Below are positions 21,933 through 30,134 of a stretch of 64,000 nt of DNA, piece after piece. Numbering within the stretch: the first letter of the stretch is position 1; every line of letters starts with the position of its first letter. This DNA is from Nonomuraea polychroma (GTDB lineage Bacteria; Actinomycetota; Actinomycetes; Streptosporangiales; Streptosporangiaceae). The notes beneath the pieces were generated by a model that saw only the letters and a list, made by a program, of their open reading frames with translations, made no database searches and had not been told where the DNA came from. The translations under genes and the position numbers were made by a program. The stretch is taken from positions 2,728,001 to 2,792,000 of the forward strand of contig NZ_SAUN01000001.1 in assembly GCF_004011505.1 (NCBI RefSeq), in the 5' to 3' direction.

Positions 21933-22454
21933 ATGCATTTCAACGCTTACGGCGGGAACGGGGCGGCGCTCGCGGCGGCACTGGTCAACGCGACCGACTT
22001 CAGCCCGCCCGCGGTCGAGGCGATGCTGACCGAGCACCGGCTCCTGCGGGGCGCCGTCACGGCCGCGCAGGCCCAGGAGCTGCGGGCGTGGGCGCGCCGG
22101 CTCGACCCGGTGTTCGGCGAGGCCGGCCAGGATGTGCAGATCAAGCTGATCAACGACCTGCTCGACGTCACCGCGTCGAAGCCGTACGTCAGCGCCCACG
22201 ACGGCCGCGAGCCTCACCTGCACTTCTACTCGCCGGACGCCGACATCGTCTCCAGGGCCAAGGACACCACCGCCGGCGGTCTGGCCATGTGCATGTCGTT
22301 CGCCGGCGGCGGCCGCCTGGGGCGCTGCGACCGGGAGGGCTGCGCCGTCGTCTACGTCGACACCTCGCGTAACGGACGGCGCCGGTTCTGCTCGCTGGCC
22401 TGCGCGAACAGGGTCAACGTGGCGGCGCACCGGGCGCGCCGGGTTGCCAGATGA
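21933..22454 (+). CDS. CGNR zinc-finger (ABATE domain) protein
   Basis: This 173-residue protein has an N-terminal stress-related ABATE-like domain (MHFNAYGGNGAALAAALVN) and the C-terminal CGNR finger: C-x4-C (GRCDREGCAVVYVDTSRNG), then RRFCSLACANRVNVAAHRAR. Proteins of this type are putative transcription regulators. The ATG at 21933 lies six bases after TGTAAT, consistent with a leaderless transcript. It is divergent from the small CxC protein with only 25 bases between starts, so both may share a control region. Confidence 0.85.
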   Translation: MHFNAYGGNGAALAAALVNATDFSPPAVEAMLTEHRLLRGAVTAAQAQELRAWARRLDPVFGEAGQDVQIKLINDLLDVTASKPYVSAHDGREPHLHFYSPDADIVSRAKDTTAGGLAMCMSFAGGGRLGRCDREGCAVVYVDTSRNGRRRFCSLACANRVNVAAHRARRVAR

Positions 22455-22701
22455 TCGGGAGGTCGCCTACGCTGGCAAGCGTCTTATCCCCGATCCGTGA
22501 GGGCAGTTGATTTGAGGATCTGAGGTCGCGGGCACCGCGCCGTTCCGCCCTGTCGTGGGCATTGCGCGCACACCTGGACCTCTGGCGACCTCCTCGCCCT
22601 CCTGTCGTGGACTCTCCTGTACGAGTTCCTGTGCGTTGCGCGCATCTGCGGTGATTCCCGCCAAGTCACGAAATTTCGACTTTTGTGATGGGAACCGCCT
22701 T
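22455..22701 (+). promoter_or_regulatory. Long leader of the ABC-F gene with repeats and an inverted repeat
   Basis: These 247 bases hold no convincing gene. Two sequence words are duplicated in the same order: CCTGTCGTGG at 22549-22558 and 22601-22610, and TTGCGCGCA at 22562-22570 and 22636-22644. A palindrome, AAGTC-ac-GAAATTTC-GACTT, lies at 22663-22682, twenty bases before the ATG, and is followed by TTTTG. ABC-F genes for antibiotic resistance are often controlled by leader attenuation, so a regulatory leader is plausible here. This is an inference. Confidence 0.45.
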
Positions 22702-24303
22702 ATGTCTTTTTCTATTGTCGTCGACCACGTCTCCTTCGGCTGGCCCGACGGCACCAAGGTCCTTGACGGGCTCGACGCCGCCTTCCCGGCCGGCCGGACC
22801 GGGCTCATCGGGGTCAACGGGTCGGGCAAGTCCACCCTCTTGAAGATCATCGCTCATGAGCTGGTCCCGCAGTCCGGGTCGGTCTCCGTGTCCGGCCTGG
22901 TGGGATACCTGCCGCAGAACGTGCCGCTCGCGGCCGCCCGTACCGTCTCCGACCTGCTGGAGATCAGCGGCAAGCGGGCCGCGCTGCACGCCATCGAGAG
23001 CGGCGACGTCGCCGAGGAGCACTTCGCCGCGATCGGGGACGACTGGGACGTCGAGGAACGCGCGCAGGCCGAGCTCGACCGGCTCGGCCTGGCCCACATC
23101 GGGCTGGACCGCACCGTCGGCACGTTGTCCGGCGGCGAGACCATCATGGTCGCGCTCGCCGCCCAGCTGCTGAAGCGGCCCGACGTGCTGCTGCTCGACG
23201 AGCCCACCAACAACCTCGACCTCGAGGCGCGCGAGCGGCTCTACGCCGCCGTGTCCGCCTGGCCGGGCGTGCTGGTGGTGGTCAGCCACGACCGCACCCT
23301 GCTCGGGCTCGTCGACCAGGTCGCCGAGCTGCGCGAGGGCGTCATGCGCATGTACGGCGGCAACCTCGACGACTACGAGGAGCAGGTCGCGGCCGAGCAG
23401 GAGGCCGCCCTGCGCACCGTGCGCACCGCCGAGGGCGAGGTGCGACGGCAGCAACGCGAGCTGGTCGAGGCCAGGATCAGGATCGACAGGAACATCCGGG
23501 CCGGGAAGAAGGCGGCAGCCAACAACAAGGCGCCGAAGATCGTCGCCAACGGGCTCAAGCGGAAGGCCCAGGTGACCGCGGGCAAGCAGCGCAACCTGCA
23601 CCTGGAGAAGCTGGAGGAGGCCCGTGAGCGGCTGAGCGAGGCCGAGCAGGTGGTGCGTGACGACGCGGAGATCCGCATCCAGTTGCCGGGCACCGAGGTC
23701 CCGGCCGGCCGCACCGTCCTCACCCTGGCCCTCGGCGGTCCCCAGGAGGATCGGGCAGGGGAAGGGCAGCCCGAGGTGACGGTGCTGGAGACGCTGGTCA
23801 TTCGCGGCCCGGAGCGGATCGCGCTGCTCGGGCCGAACGGCTCCGGCAAGACCACGCTGCTCAAGCGGATCGTCGAGCGCGGCGCCCACGTGCCGGTCCG
23901 CTACCTGCCGCAGCGGCTCGACCTGCTGGACGACGCGCTGAGCGTGATGGACAACGTGCGCGCCGTGGCGCCGTCCGCCTCGGTCAACGAGGTGCGCGCC
24001 CGCCTGGCGCGGTTCCTGTTCAGGGGCGAGCGGGTCAACCAGGCCGTCGGCACGCTGTCCGGCGGCGAGCGGTTCCGCGCCACGCTCGCCGCGCTGCTGT
24101 CCGCCGAGCCGCCGCCGCAGCTGCTCCTGCTCGACGAGCCGACCAACAACCTCGACATGCCGAGCGTCCGCCAGCTGGCGCAGGCATTGGCGGCGTACCG
24201 GGGGGCGCTCATCGTGGCCAGCCACGACCTGCCGTTCCTGGAGACGATCGGCATCACCCGCCGGCTGCGCCAGGACAGGGAGGTTGGCCTGACGGAATCG
24301 TAA
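22702..24303 (+). CDS. ABC-F family ribosome-associated ATPase
   Basis: This 533-residue soluble protein has two ABC domains and no membrane segments. Domain 1 has Walker A GVNGSGKST, signature LSGGE and Walker B LLLDEPTNNLDLEA. The charged inter-domain linker (about 245-330) contains the tRNA-contacting helix pair. Domain 2 has GPNGSGKTT, LSGGE and LLLDEPTNNLDMPS. ABC-F proteins bind the ribosomal E site, and either rescue stalled ribosomes or protect them from antibiotics. I cannot tell which applies. It starts after an unusually long leader. Confidence 0.9.
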   Translation: MSFSIVVDHVSFGWPDGTKVLDGLDAAFPAGRTGLIGVNGSGKSTLLKIIAHELVPQSGSVSVSGLVGYLPQNVPLAAARTVSDLLEISGKRAALHAIESGDVAEEHFAAIGDDWDVEERAQAELDRLGLAHIGLDRTVGTLSGGETIMVALAAQLLKRPDVLLLDEPTNNLDLEARERLYAAVSAWPGVLVVVSHDRTLLGLVDQVAELREGVMRMYGGNLDDYEEQVAAEQEAALRTVRTAEGEVRRQQRELVEARIRIDRNIRAGKKAAANNKAPKIVANGLKRKAQVTAGKQRNLHLEKLEEARERLSEAEQVVRDDAEIRIQLPGTEVPAGRTVLTLALGGPQEDRAGEGQPEVTVLETLVIRGPERIALLGPNGSGKTTLLKRIVERGAHVPVRYLPQRLDLLDDALSVMDNVRAVAPSASVNEVRARLARFLFRGERVNQAVGTLSGGERFRATLAALLSAEPPPQLLLLDEPTNNLDMPSVRQLAQALAAYRGALIVASHDLPFLETIGITRRLRQDREVGLTES

Positions 24304-24333
24304 TTGACGTGCAGGGAGCAACCGGGCGATAGT
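24304..24333 (+). promoter_or_regulatory. Predicted promoter of the lipoprotein gene (leaderless)
   Basis: TTGACG at 24304-24309 is followed by an 18-base spacer and GATAGT at 24328-24333. Seven bases later comes GTG 24341. Transcription would start at the start codon. The promoter overlaps the more upstream in-frame GTG at 24332, which argues against that start. Confidence 0.5.
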
Positions 24334-24340
24334 GTGGCAG

Positions 24341-25321
24341 GTGGCTGCACCCCGGTTGATCTCGTGCGTTCTCGCATTAGCGACACTTACCCTCACCGCG
24401 TGTTCCCCTGCCGTGCCGACGCCGGAAGGCGGCGAGCCGAGGGTCAGCGGCGTCGCCGGCGGCCAGGGCGACGCCGGGACCGGCGGGACGACGAGCAGCA
24501 CCCCGAGCCCCACCGCGTTGACCCCCGAGGCGTACAAGGCGGAGCTCGGCAGCAGGCACAAGTCCATGACGGCCGCGATCAAGGGCATGGCGAGCGCGCG
24601 CGGGGTCAAGGCGCTCGACCAGCGGGTGGCGCGGGCCGAGGAGGCGCTGAGCGGGGCCGCCGACGCGCTGGCCGCGCTCGCCCCGCCCGACGCCGTACGC
24701 GCCCAGCACGACGCGTACGTGGCCAGCCTGCGGGACTTCGCCACCGAGCTGGGGAGCACGGAGGGCAAGGTCGGCGCCAGGGATCTGTGCACGTCGTCGG
24801 CCGTGCTCACCGACCTCGACGACAAGCTGGCCGCGCTCGACGAGGCGGGCGAGGCCCTGCAGAGCGCCGGCGACTACCCGGCCGACATCGTCGACGTGAA
24901 GGCCGCGCGCAAGCAGACCAGGCGGCTGAGCAACGGCGCGTTCGTCCGCAAGGGCAGCACGCTCAACGGCCGCAGCTCGCTGGAGATCGACAACGGCGCG
25001 CCGCGCGACGCCGTGGTCACCGTGGTGCGGGGCGGCAGCAAGGCGTTCAGCATTTACGTGCGCAAGAAGGCGAAGTTCAAGGTCCGGGGCGTGCGTGACG
25101 GCAGCTACAAGATCTTCTTCACGCACGGGGTGGACTGGGACGGCAAGAACAAGGCGTTCACCCGGGACTGCAGCTTCGAGCGGTTCCAGAAGTCGGTGAC
25201 GTTCAAGACCACCTTCACCGCCACGCAGATCCGCTGGCACGACTGGCGGATCACGCTGCACGCCATTTCGGGCGGCAACGCCCGCACAGCCCCCGTGGAC
25301 CCGGACGACTTCCCCGGCTGA
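24341..25321 (+). CDS. Putative secreted lipoprotein
   Basis: This 326-residue protein begins with a type II signal peptide: a hydrophobic core then the lipobox LTLTAC, placing the lipidated Cys near residue 21. A Gly/Thr/Ser-rich spacer follows, then a helical region (residues about 60-190), and a C-terminal beta domain (SLEIDNGAPRDAVVTVVRGG and FSIYVRKKAKFKVRGV). The latter looks like the surface domain of other actinobacterial lipoproteins with unknown ligands. It is expected to be anchored on the outer face of the membrane. GTG 24341 is preferred because the predicted promoter overlaps the earlier GTG. Confidence 0.75.
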   Translation: MAAPRLISCVLALATLTLTACSPAVPTPEGGEPRVSGVAGGQGDAGTGGTTSSTPSPTALTPEAYKAELGSRHKSMTAAIKGMASARGVKALDQRVARAEEALSGAADALAALAPPDAVRAQHDAYVASLRDFATELGSTEGKVGARDLCTSSAVLTDLDDKLAALDEAGEALQSAGDYPADIVDVKAARKQTRRLSNGAFVRKGSTLNGRSSLEIDNGAPRDAVVTVVRGGSKAFSIYVRKKAKFKVRGVRDGSYKIFFTHGVDWDGKNKAFTRDCSFERFQKSVTFKTTFTATQIRWHDWRITLHAISGGNARTAPVDPDDFPG

Positions 25322-25324
25322 GTG

Positions 25325-25364
25325 CGCCGAGGGCCGCGCACGCTGCCGTGCGCGGCCCTCGGCG
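25325..25364. terminator. Perfect 18-bp stem, bidirectional terminator
   Basis: Arms at 25325-25342 and 25347-25364 are exact reverse complements with a CTGC loop. The element lies between the convergent lipoprotein and zinc-ribbon genes. No T-run follows, which is common for actinobacterial stem terminators. Confidence 0.8.
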
Positions 25365-25386
25365 ATCGATCAGCTCGGCGATCGGA

Positions 25387-25647
25387 TCAGGTCGAGAACA
25401 GCATGCCCACCCAGCTGCGCTGCCGGTGGTGGCCGTGGTGGTAGCCGCCACCGTGCGGCGCGCCCCAGGCCGGCCCGGGCCCGGGGGCGGGCGGCGGGGG
25501 AGCCGCGTGGTATTGCGTCTCCATCCGGGTCAGCGTCTCCAGCTCGCCGTAGTCGAGAAAGATCCCGCGGCAGTTGTCGCACTGCTCGATGTGGACGCCG
25601 TTGCGCTCATAGGTCCGCATATTCCCGCGGCACTTAGGGCACTGCAT
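25387..25647 (-). CDS. TFIIB-type zinc-ribbon protein
   Basis: This 86-residue protein starts with a zf-TFIIB ribbon: CPKC near residues 3-6 and CDNC near 23-26, followed by GIFLDYGELETL. The C-terminal half is Pro/Gly/His rich and disordered. The role is unknown. Proteins of this kind may act as small zinc-binding adaptors. It is convergent with the lipoprotein gene across a strong terminator. Confidence 0.8.
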   Translation of the reverse strand: MQCPKCRGNMRTYERNGVHIEQCDNCRGIFLDYGELETLTRMETQYHAAPPPPAPGPGPAWGAPHGGGYHHGHHRQRSWVGMLFST

Positions 25648-25688
25648 CTAAGTCGCTCTCCTTGGCATCGGGGCTTCCAGGATGAAAC

Positions 25689-26561
25689 CTACCGCGCGCA
25701 ACCCCGCCACGCTCGGACGATTCTGTTGCACGACTCGACTAACGAGTGTTCGACCTCATCGAGTTCCCGCCCGTCCCGCTCGGCGTTGACGACGGCCACG
25801 GCGGCCAGCTGCACGGTGAGCGCCCTGGCCGGCACGTCGAGCCGCTGCCACGGGTCGTCCCCCCGGCCGAGCGCGGGCCCCCCGGACGCCAGGTACGCGC
25901 CGAGGAACCGTTCCCACACCGCCGGATCCAGCAGCCCCGCGGCGTACCAGGCGGCCGGTCTGGCGAGGTCCCACGCCGGGTCGCCGACGCCGAGGTCGTC
26001 CACGTCGATGAGCAGCCAGCGGTCGCGGCAGACGAGCTGCCCCAGGTGCCAGTCACCGTGCGTCAGCAGCCCGGGCGCCGGCGTCGACTCCGGCAGCTCC
26101 TTGAACGCCCGTCTGATGAGCTGCTCGACGGGCCCGTCACCGGTCATGCGGTCCACCGCGCGGGCGGCCCGTGCGGGCCCTCCGGCGGCGGGCAGCGGCG
26201 GCAGGAACGTGAGGGGGATGGCGTGCAGCGCGGCCAGCAGCCTGGCGCCTTCCTCCCACGGCGCCGAGTCCGGGTCGTCCTGCGAGACGGGGTTGCCCGC
26301 GGGCCAGACCGTCACCGCGCGCCCGCCGGCCGACAACACCTCGGGGTGGAGCGGGGCCAGCATGACGCCGCTGACCGCGGCCGAGGCGGCGGCCCGCAGC
26401 CGGATGCGGAGCGCGTCGGCGTCGTCGCGGGCGGAATGGGCCTTGACCACGACCTCGCCCCTGCGTAACACGACGACGTCCGTACGCGTCGGATGCAACA
26501 CGGGCGTTCCCGCGCCGCCGTACCTGGCGGCTATGCCCGCCAGCTCCTCCTCCAGACCCAC
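25689..26561 (-). CDS. Aminoglycoside phosphotransferase-like (APH) family kinase
   Basis: This 290-residue protein of the APH/ChoK fold has an early VVVKAHSARDDADALR segment (ATP-binding Lys), the Brenner motif LLTHGDWHLGQLV with catalytic Asp, and the metal motif LLIDVDDLGVGDPAWDLARP. Substrates in this family range from antibiotics to small metabolites. Nothing here identifies the acceptor, so a resistance role is not supported. It starts with GTG 26561 and is divergent from the F420 oxidoreductase, the two starts being 18 bases apart. Confidence 0.8.
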   Translation of the reverse strand: MGLEEELAGIAARYGGAGTPVLHPTRTDVVVLRRGEVVVKAHSARDDADALRIRLRAAASAAVSGVMLAPLHPEVLSAGGRAVTVWPAGNPVSQDDPDSAPWEEGARLLAALHAIPLTFLPPLPAAGGPARAARAVDRMTGDGPVEQLIRRAFKELPESTPAPGLLTHGDWHLGQLVCRDRWLLIDVDDLGVGDPAWDLARPAAWYAAGLLDPAVWERFLGAYLASGGPALGRGDDPWQRLDVPARALTVQLAAVAVVNAERDGRELDEVEHSLVESCNRIVRAWRGCAR

Positions 26562-26579
26562 TCGTACAGACTAGGGTGC

Positions 26580-27464
26580 ATGAGAATCGGTTTCGCCGTA
26601 CCCCTGTCAGGGCCCTGGGCCACGCCGGACAACATGCGCCGCATCGCCGTGCGGGCCGAGGAGCTCGGCTACCACGAGCTCTGGACGTTCCAGCGGCTGC
26701 TGTACCCGGTCGGGCACCGCATGGGGCCGACCTACCGCAGCGTTCATGACCCGCTCGTCACGCTGGCCCACCTGTCAGGCGTGACCGGCCGCATCGGGCT
26801 CGCCGTGGCGGTGATCAACGCGTACGTGCAGCCGGTGCTGCTCGCCAAGCAACTGGCCACGCTGCAGACGCTGTCCGGCGGCCGGCTCACGGCCGGGATC
26901 GGGCTCGGCTGGTTGCCGGAGGAGTTCGAGGCGTCGGGCGTGGGCTTCGAGCGGCGGGGGCGCAGGGGCGAGGAGTTCGTCGAGGTGCTGCGCCGGGCGT
27001 GGACGGATGACGTGGTCGAGCACCAGGGCGAGTTCTACCGGGTGCCGCCGGCGCACCTCGACCCCAAGCCCGTGCCGGGGCCGCCGCCGATCCTGCTCGG
27101 CGGCACCGCCGAGGTGGCGCTGCGCCGCGCCGCGCGGCTGGCCGACGGGTGGGTGAGCTCCAGCAGGGAGGACCTGACGGCCATCGCCGGGCGGGTGGAG
27201 CTGATCAAGTCGGCGCTGGCGGAGTCGGGGCGGGACGCGGGTGCGTTCAGGTTTGTGTGCCGCGGCGTCACCCAGGTCAGGGACGGCGGGGAGCGTCCGC
27301 TGACGGGGCCGTACGACAAGATCAGGCGGGACGTGGAGGAGCTGGCCGCCCGTGGTGTGACGGACGTCTTCCACGACCTCAACTTCGACCACGAGATCGT
27401 CACCGCGGACCCGAAGGAGGCCATGCGCCGCGCCGAGGAGGCACTGGAGGCGCTGGCGCCGTAG
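26580..27464 (+). CDS. LLM class F420-dependent oxidoreductase
   Basis: This 294-residue luciferase-like TIM barrel has the family's RIAVRAEELGYHELW, LATLQTLSGGRLTAGIGLGW and PPPILLGGTAEVALRRAARLADGW motifs. The last two are typical of F420-binding members. It probably uses reduced F420 to reduce a small molecule. It starts at ATG 26580; the frame above it belongs to the antisense of the APH gene. No F420 biosynthesis gene is nearby. Confidence 0.87.
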   Translation: MRIGFAVPLSGPWATPDNMRRIAVRAEELGYHELWTFQRLLYPVGHRMGPTYRSVHDPLVTLAHLSGVTGRIGLAVAVINAYVQPVLLAKQLATLQTLSGGRLTAGIGLGWLPEEFEASGVGFERRGRRGEEFVEVLRRAWTDDVVEHQGEFYRVPPAHLDPKPVPGPPPILLGGTAEVALRRAARLADGWVSSSREDLTAIAGRVELIKSALAESGRDAGAFRFVCRGVTQVRDGGERPLTGPYDKIRRDVEELAARGVTDVFHDLNFDHEIVTADPKEAMRRAEEALEALAP

Positions 27465-27503
27465 CCGCGGTTTGCGTCATCCCACGGCTGCGGGCACACC
27501 CCC

Positions 27504-27615
27504 GCACGTCGGCGCGGGTCCCTTTGGAGGGAGGAGGGGGCCCGCAAGTCGGTGCAGGGCTCCCTGGAGAGCGAAGGCGAGCCGCACGTCGGTGCGGGCC
27601 CCTTGGAGGGGGCGG
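27504..27615. repeat. Three-copy 40-bp intergenic repeat with internal palindromes
   Basis: Related units begin at 27504, 27544 and 27584, an exact 40-base period. Each contains a GCACGTCGGTGCGGG-like hairpin and a CCCTTTGGAGGG-like hairpin. Copy two is the most diverged. The tract lies between convergent genes and may act as a terminator or be a palindromic repeat family. Confidence 0.7.
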
Positions 27616-27646
27616 CCGGGTGGTGAGGTGGTGCGCGGGAAGCGGA

Positions 27647-28027
27647 CTAGCCGCCGCCGTACGGGACCGTGATGATCTCCAGGTTGTGGCCGTTCGGGTC
27701 GGACCAGTAGAGGCCGCGGCCTCCGTCGTTGGTGTTGATCCGCCCCGGCTCCTGGTGGAACGGGTCGGCCCAGTACGTGAGGCCGCGCTCCTGGATCCGT
27801 CTCCGGATCTGGTCGAACTCCTCGTCGCTCACGAGGAACGCGTAGTGCTGCGAGGGCACCGGGGCGTCGGTCTGGACCACGTCCAGCGAGACGTCGTTGT
27901 CGAGCGAGACCACGCGGAACGGGCCGTAGACCGGCGCCGGGTCCAGGCCGAGCACGTCGACGAGGAAGGCGGCGGTCTCGTCTCTGTCCTTGGCCGGCAC
28001 GATGGTGTGGTTGAGATGGACAGCCAT
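27647..28027 (-). CDS. VOC (glyoxalase/dioxygenase) superfamily protein
   Basis: This 126-residue single-domain VOC protein has an N-terminal metal-ligand strand (HLNHTIVPAKDRDETAAFL) and the C-terminal YWSDPNGHNLEIIT with the metal-binding Glu. Such proteins bind a divalent metal and may isomerise, cleave or sequester small molecules. The specific role cannot be read from the sequence. The ATG is ten bases from the stop of the serine hydrolase gene upstream, in the same direction. Confidence 0.83.
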   Translation of the reverse strand: MAVHLNHTIVPAKDRDETAAFLVDVLGLDPAPVYGPFRVVSLDNDVSLDVVQTDAPVPSQHYAFLVSDEEFDQIRRRIQERGLTYWADPFHQEPGRINTNDGGRGLYWSDPNGHNLEIITVPYGGG

Positions 28028-28036
28028 ACCTCCACG

Positions 28037-29131
28037 CTATGCCAGGCGCAGCGCCTCGGCGGCGACGGAGTGCCGCAGCTCGCGGATGCCGTCGCGGCCC
28101 CGCACCGGATGCACGGCGTTGGTCAGCAGCACCACGGTGACCCGGCGCGCCGGGTCGATGAGGAGCGAGGTGCCGGTGAAGCCCGAATGGCCGTACGCGC
28201 CCCCGCCCAGCGGGCCCGTGATGGCCGGGTCGCCGATCCGCACGCCCAGCCCGTGGCGGAACGCGGCGCCCTCGGCGCCCTGGTCGCGCACCATCTCGGC
28301 CACGCTCTCCGGCCGCAGCACCGGCCCGCCGCCCAGCCGCAGCGTCTCACCGAAGGCCAGCAGGTCGTCCGCCGTGGCGAACACCCCGGCGTGGCCCGCC
28401 ACGCCGCCCAGCGCGTACGCCGTCTCGTCGTGCACCTCGCCGCGCACGCAGCCGGGCCCCGGGCGCTCGCGCTTCCATTCCGTGGCGGCGACGCGCGCCT
28501 GCGCGCCCGGCCGGTAGCCCGTGTCGGCCAGGCCCAGCACGCCGGTGACGCGGGAGCGCACGAGCACGTCGAGGGGCGCGCCGCCGGCCAGCTCGGCCAG
28601 CCGGCCGGCCATGATCATGCCGACGTCGCTGTAGAGGTAAGGGCCGCCGACGGGGTGGGTGATCGGCGTGGTCAGCAGTGCGGCCATGCGCTCGGCCGGG
28701 TCCGCGGCGGGCAGCTCCAGGTCGATGCGGCGGGTCGGGGTCAGGCCCGCCGTGTGGGTGAGCAGCCGGCGGAGCGTGATGCGCCGGTCCAGCCCGGGAA
28801 TCCAGGCGGCGGCCGGCTCGTCCAGGGCGATGCGGCCCTCCTCGGCCAGGGAGAGCAGCACGGCCGTGGTGAAGAGTTTGCTGACCGAGGCCAGGTCGAA
28901 GATCGAGTCGCGGCGTGCGGGCGGGCGGTCGGCGGCCAGGGTGCCGTCGGCGTCGGTGCAGCGTACGAGCGCGCCGGTCGCGGCCGCGGCGGCCACGGCG
29001 CCGTCCACGGCGATCAGCGCGACCGCCGCCGAGCAGACCCGCGGCACCGCATCGTCCAGGATCGCCCCCAGCCGGTCCGGCGACCGGGCAGGTTCTCCCC
29101 GCCGCTGCCCGCGGCCCGGTCGATCGGACAT
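28037..29131 (-). CDS. Serine hydrolase of the beta-lactamase class C / AmiE type
   Basis: This 364-residue penicillin-binding-protein-like hydrolase has S82-x-x-K85 (SVSK), Y167-S-D and a third motif HSGFTG near 315. A clear signal peptide is not visible. The gene sits behind murQ in the same direction. In Bacillus subtilis the MurNAc salvage operon pairs MurQ with AmiE, a beta-lactamase-like MurNAc-L-Ala amidase, so the same task is likely here. An esterase or D-aminopeptidase is the alternative. Confidence 0.8.
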   Translation of the reverse strand: MSDRPGRGQRRGEPARSPDRLGAILDDAVPRVCSAAVALIAVDGAVAAAAATGALVRCTDADGTLAADRPPARRDSIFDLASVSKLFTTAVLLSLAEEGRIALDEPAAAWIPGLDRRITLRRLLTHTAGLTPTRRIDLELPAADPAERMAALLTTPITHPVGGPYLYSDVGMIMAGRLAELAGGAPLDVLVRSRVTGVLGLADTGYRPGAQARVAATEWKRERPGPGCVRGEVHDETAYALGGVAGHAGVFATADDLLAFGETLRLGGGPVLRPESVAEMVRDQGAEGAAFRHGLGVRIGDPAITGPLGGGAYGHSGFTGTSLLIDPARRVTVVLLTNAVHPVRGRDGIRELRHSVAAEALRLA

Positions 29132-29176
29132 CCCCGTACCCCCTACAAGCCCCGTTGCCCCCGCTGGTGAGACCCC

Positions 29177-30076
29177 TCAGCCGCTCAGCGCGTCGCTGAG
29201 CCGCTCGCCGTGCGAGGTCAGCAGCGCCCGGGCCGCGTCCGCGTCGAGCCCGTGCTGGATCATCAGCACCGCGACCTTGGTCTGCCCGCCCGCCGCGTCC
29301 AGCGCCGCGCCGGCCGTCTCGTCGTCGGCTCCGGTGATGTCGCTGACCATGCGCAGCGCCCGCCCGGCGAGCTTGCTGTTCATGGCCGACATCTCGACCA
29401 TCTGGTTGCCGTACGTGCGGCCGAGCTTGACCATGCAGATCGTGGAGATCATGTTCAGCACGAGCTTCTGGGCCGTGCCGGCCTTCAGCCGCGTCGACCC
29501 GGTCACCACCTCAGGCCCGACGACCACCTCGATCGCGTGCTCGGCGGCGGCCGACAGCGGCGCGCCCTCGTTGCACGACAGGCTCACGGTGAGCGCGCCG
29601 CGGACGGCCGCCTCGGCCAGCGCGCCCAGCACGAAAGGGGCCCGCCCGCTGGCGGACACACCCACCACCGAGTCCAGCGGGCCGACCGCCAGGTCGTTCA
29701 AGGCGGCGGCACCGGCCTCGGCGTCGTCCTCCGCGCCCTCGACGGACCGGGTGAGCGCGTCGGGTCCGCCCGCGATGATGCCCTGCACCAGCGAGGGGTC
29801 GGTGCCGAAGGTGGGCGGGCACTCGCTGGCGTCCAGCACGGCGAGCCGCCCCGAGGTGCCCGCGCCGACGTAGAGGAGCCGGCCGCCCTCGGCCATCCTG
29901 GCGGAGATCGCGTCGATGGCGCCCGAGATGGAAGGGATGGCCACCGCGACGGCCGCGGGCACGGCGGCGTCGGCCTGGTTCATCAGTCGGGCGATCTGCT
30001 CCGTCGGCAGCCGGTCGATCTGGCTGTAGCGGGGATCGCTCTGCTCGGTGGACAGCTCGCGTAGCGGATCAATCAT
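29177..30076 (-). CDS. murQ: N-acetylmuramic acid 6-phosphate etherase
   Basis: This 299-residue SIS-domain enzyme cleaves the D-lactyl ether of MurNAc-6-phosphate to give GlcNAc-6-phosphate in peptidoglycan recycling. The motifs YVGAGTSGRLAVLDASECPPTFG and EVVTGSTRLKAGTAQKLVLN match the active-site segments of the family. The C-terminal helical domain includes AAGGQTKVAVLMIQHGLD. ATG 30076 fits family starts (MIDPLRELSTEQSDPRY). ATG 30097 would add seven residues and cannot be excluded. It is divergent from the namZ-like gene across an AT-rich operator-like sequence. No MurR regulator or MurNAc kinase is in the window. Confidence 0.95.
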   Translation of the reverse strand: MIDPLRELSTEQSDPRYSQIDRLPTEQIARLMNQADAAVPAAVAVAIPSISGAIDAISARMAEGGRLLYVGAGTSGRLAVLDASECPPTFGTDPSLVQGIIAGGPDALTRSVEGAEDDAEAGAAALNDLAVGPLDSVVGVSASGRAPFVLGALAEAAVRGALTVSLSCNEGAPLSAAAEHAIEVVVGPEVVTGSTRLKAGTAQKLVLNMISTICMVKLGRTYGNQMVEMSAMNSKLAGRALRMVSDITGADDETAGAALDAAGGQTKVAVLMIQHGLDADAARALLTSHGERLSDALSG

Positions 30077-30106
30077 GACGCTAATTTCCACCCTCATCTT
30101 CTCTCT

Positions 30107-30121
30107 TGTAAATATATTTCA
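30107..30121. promoter_or_regulatory. AT-rich palindrome between murQ and namZ
   Basis: TGTAAATATATTTCA contains an exact AAATATATTT palindrome at 30110-30119 in an otherwise GC-rich background. It lies between two divergent salvage genes. RpiR-family sugar-phosphate regulators such as MurR use AT-rich palindromes, so it may be a shared operator. Confidence 0.45.
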
Positions 30122-30134
30122 GCACAATGGCCTC

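Noticed and set aside
25689..26561. Antibiotic resistance by aminoglycoside phosphorylation
   Set aside because: The fold is APH-like, but nothing in the sequence or context identifies an aminoglycoside substrate.
27860..27885. DasR-like GGTCTGGACCAC sequence
   Set aside because: Matches only about 11 of 16 consensus positions and lies within the VOC coding sequence.
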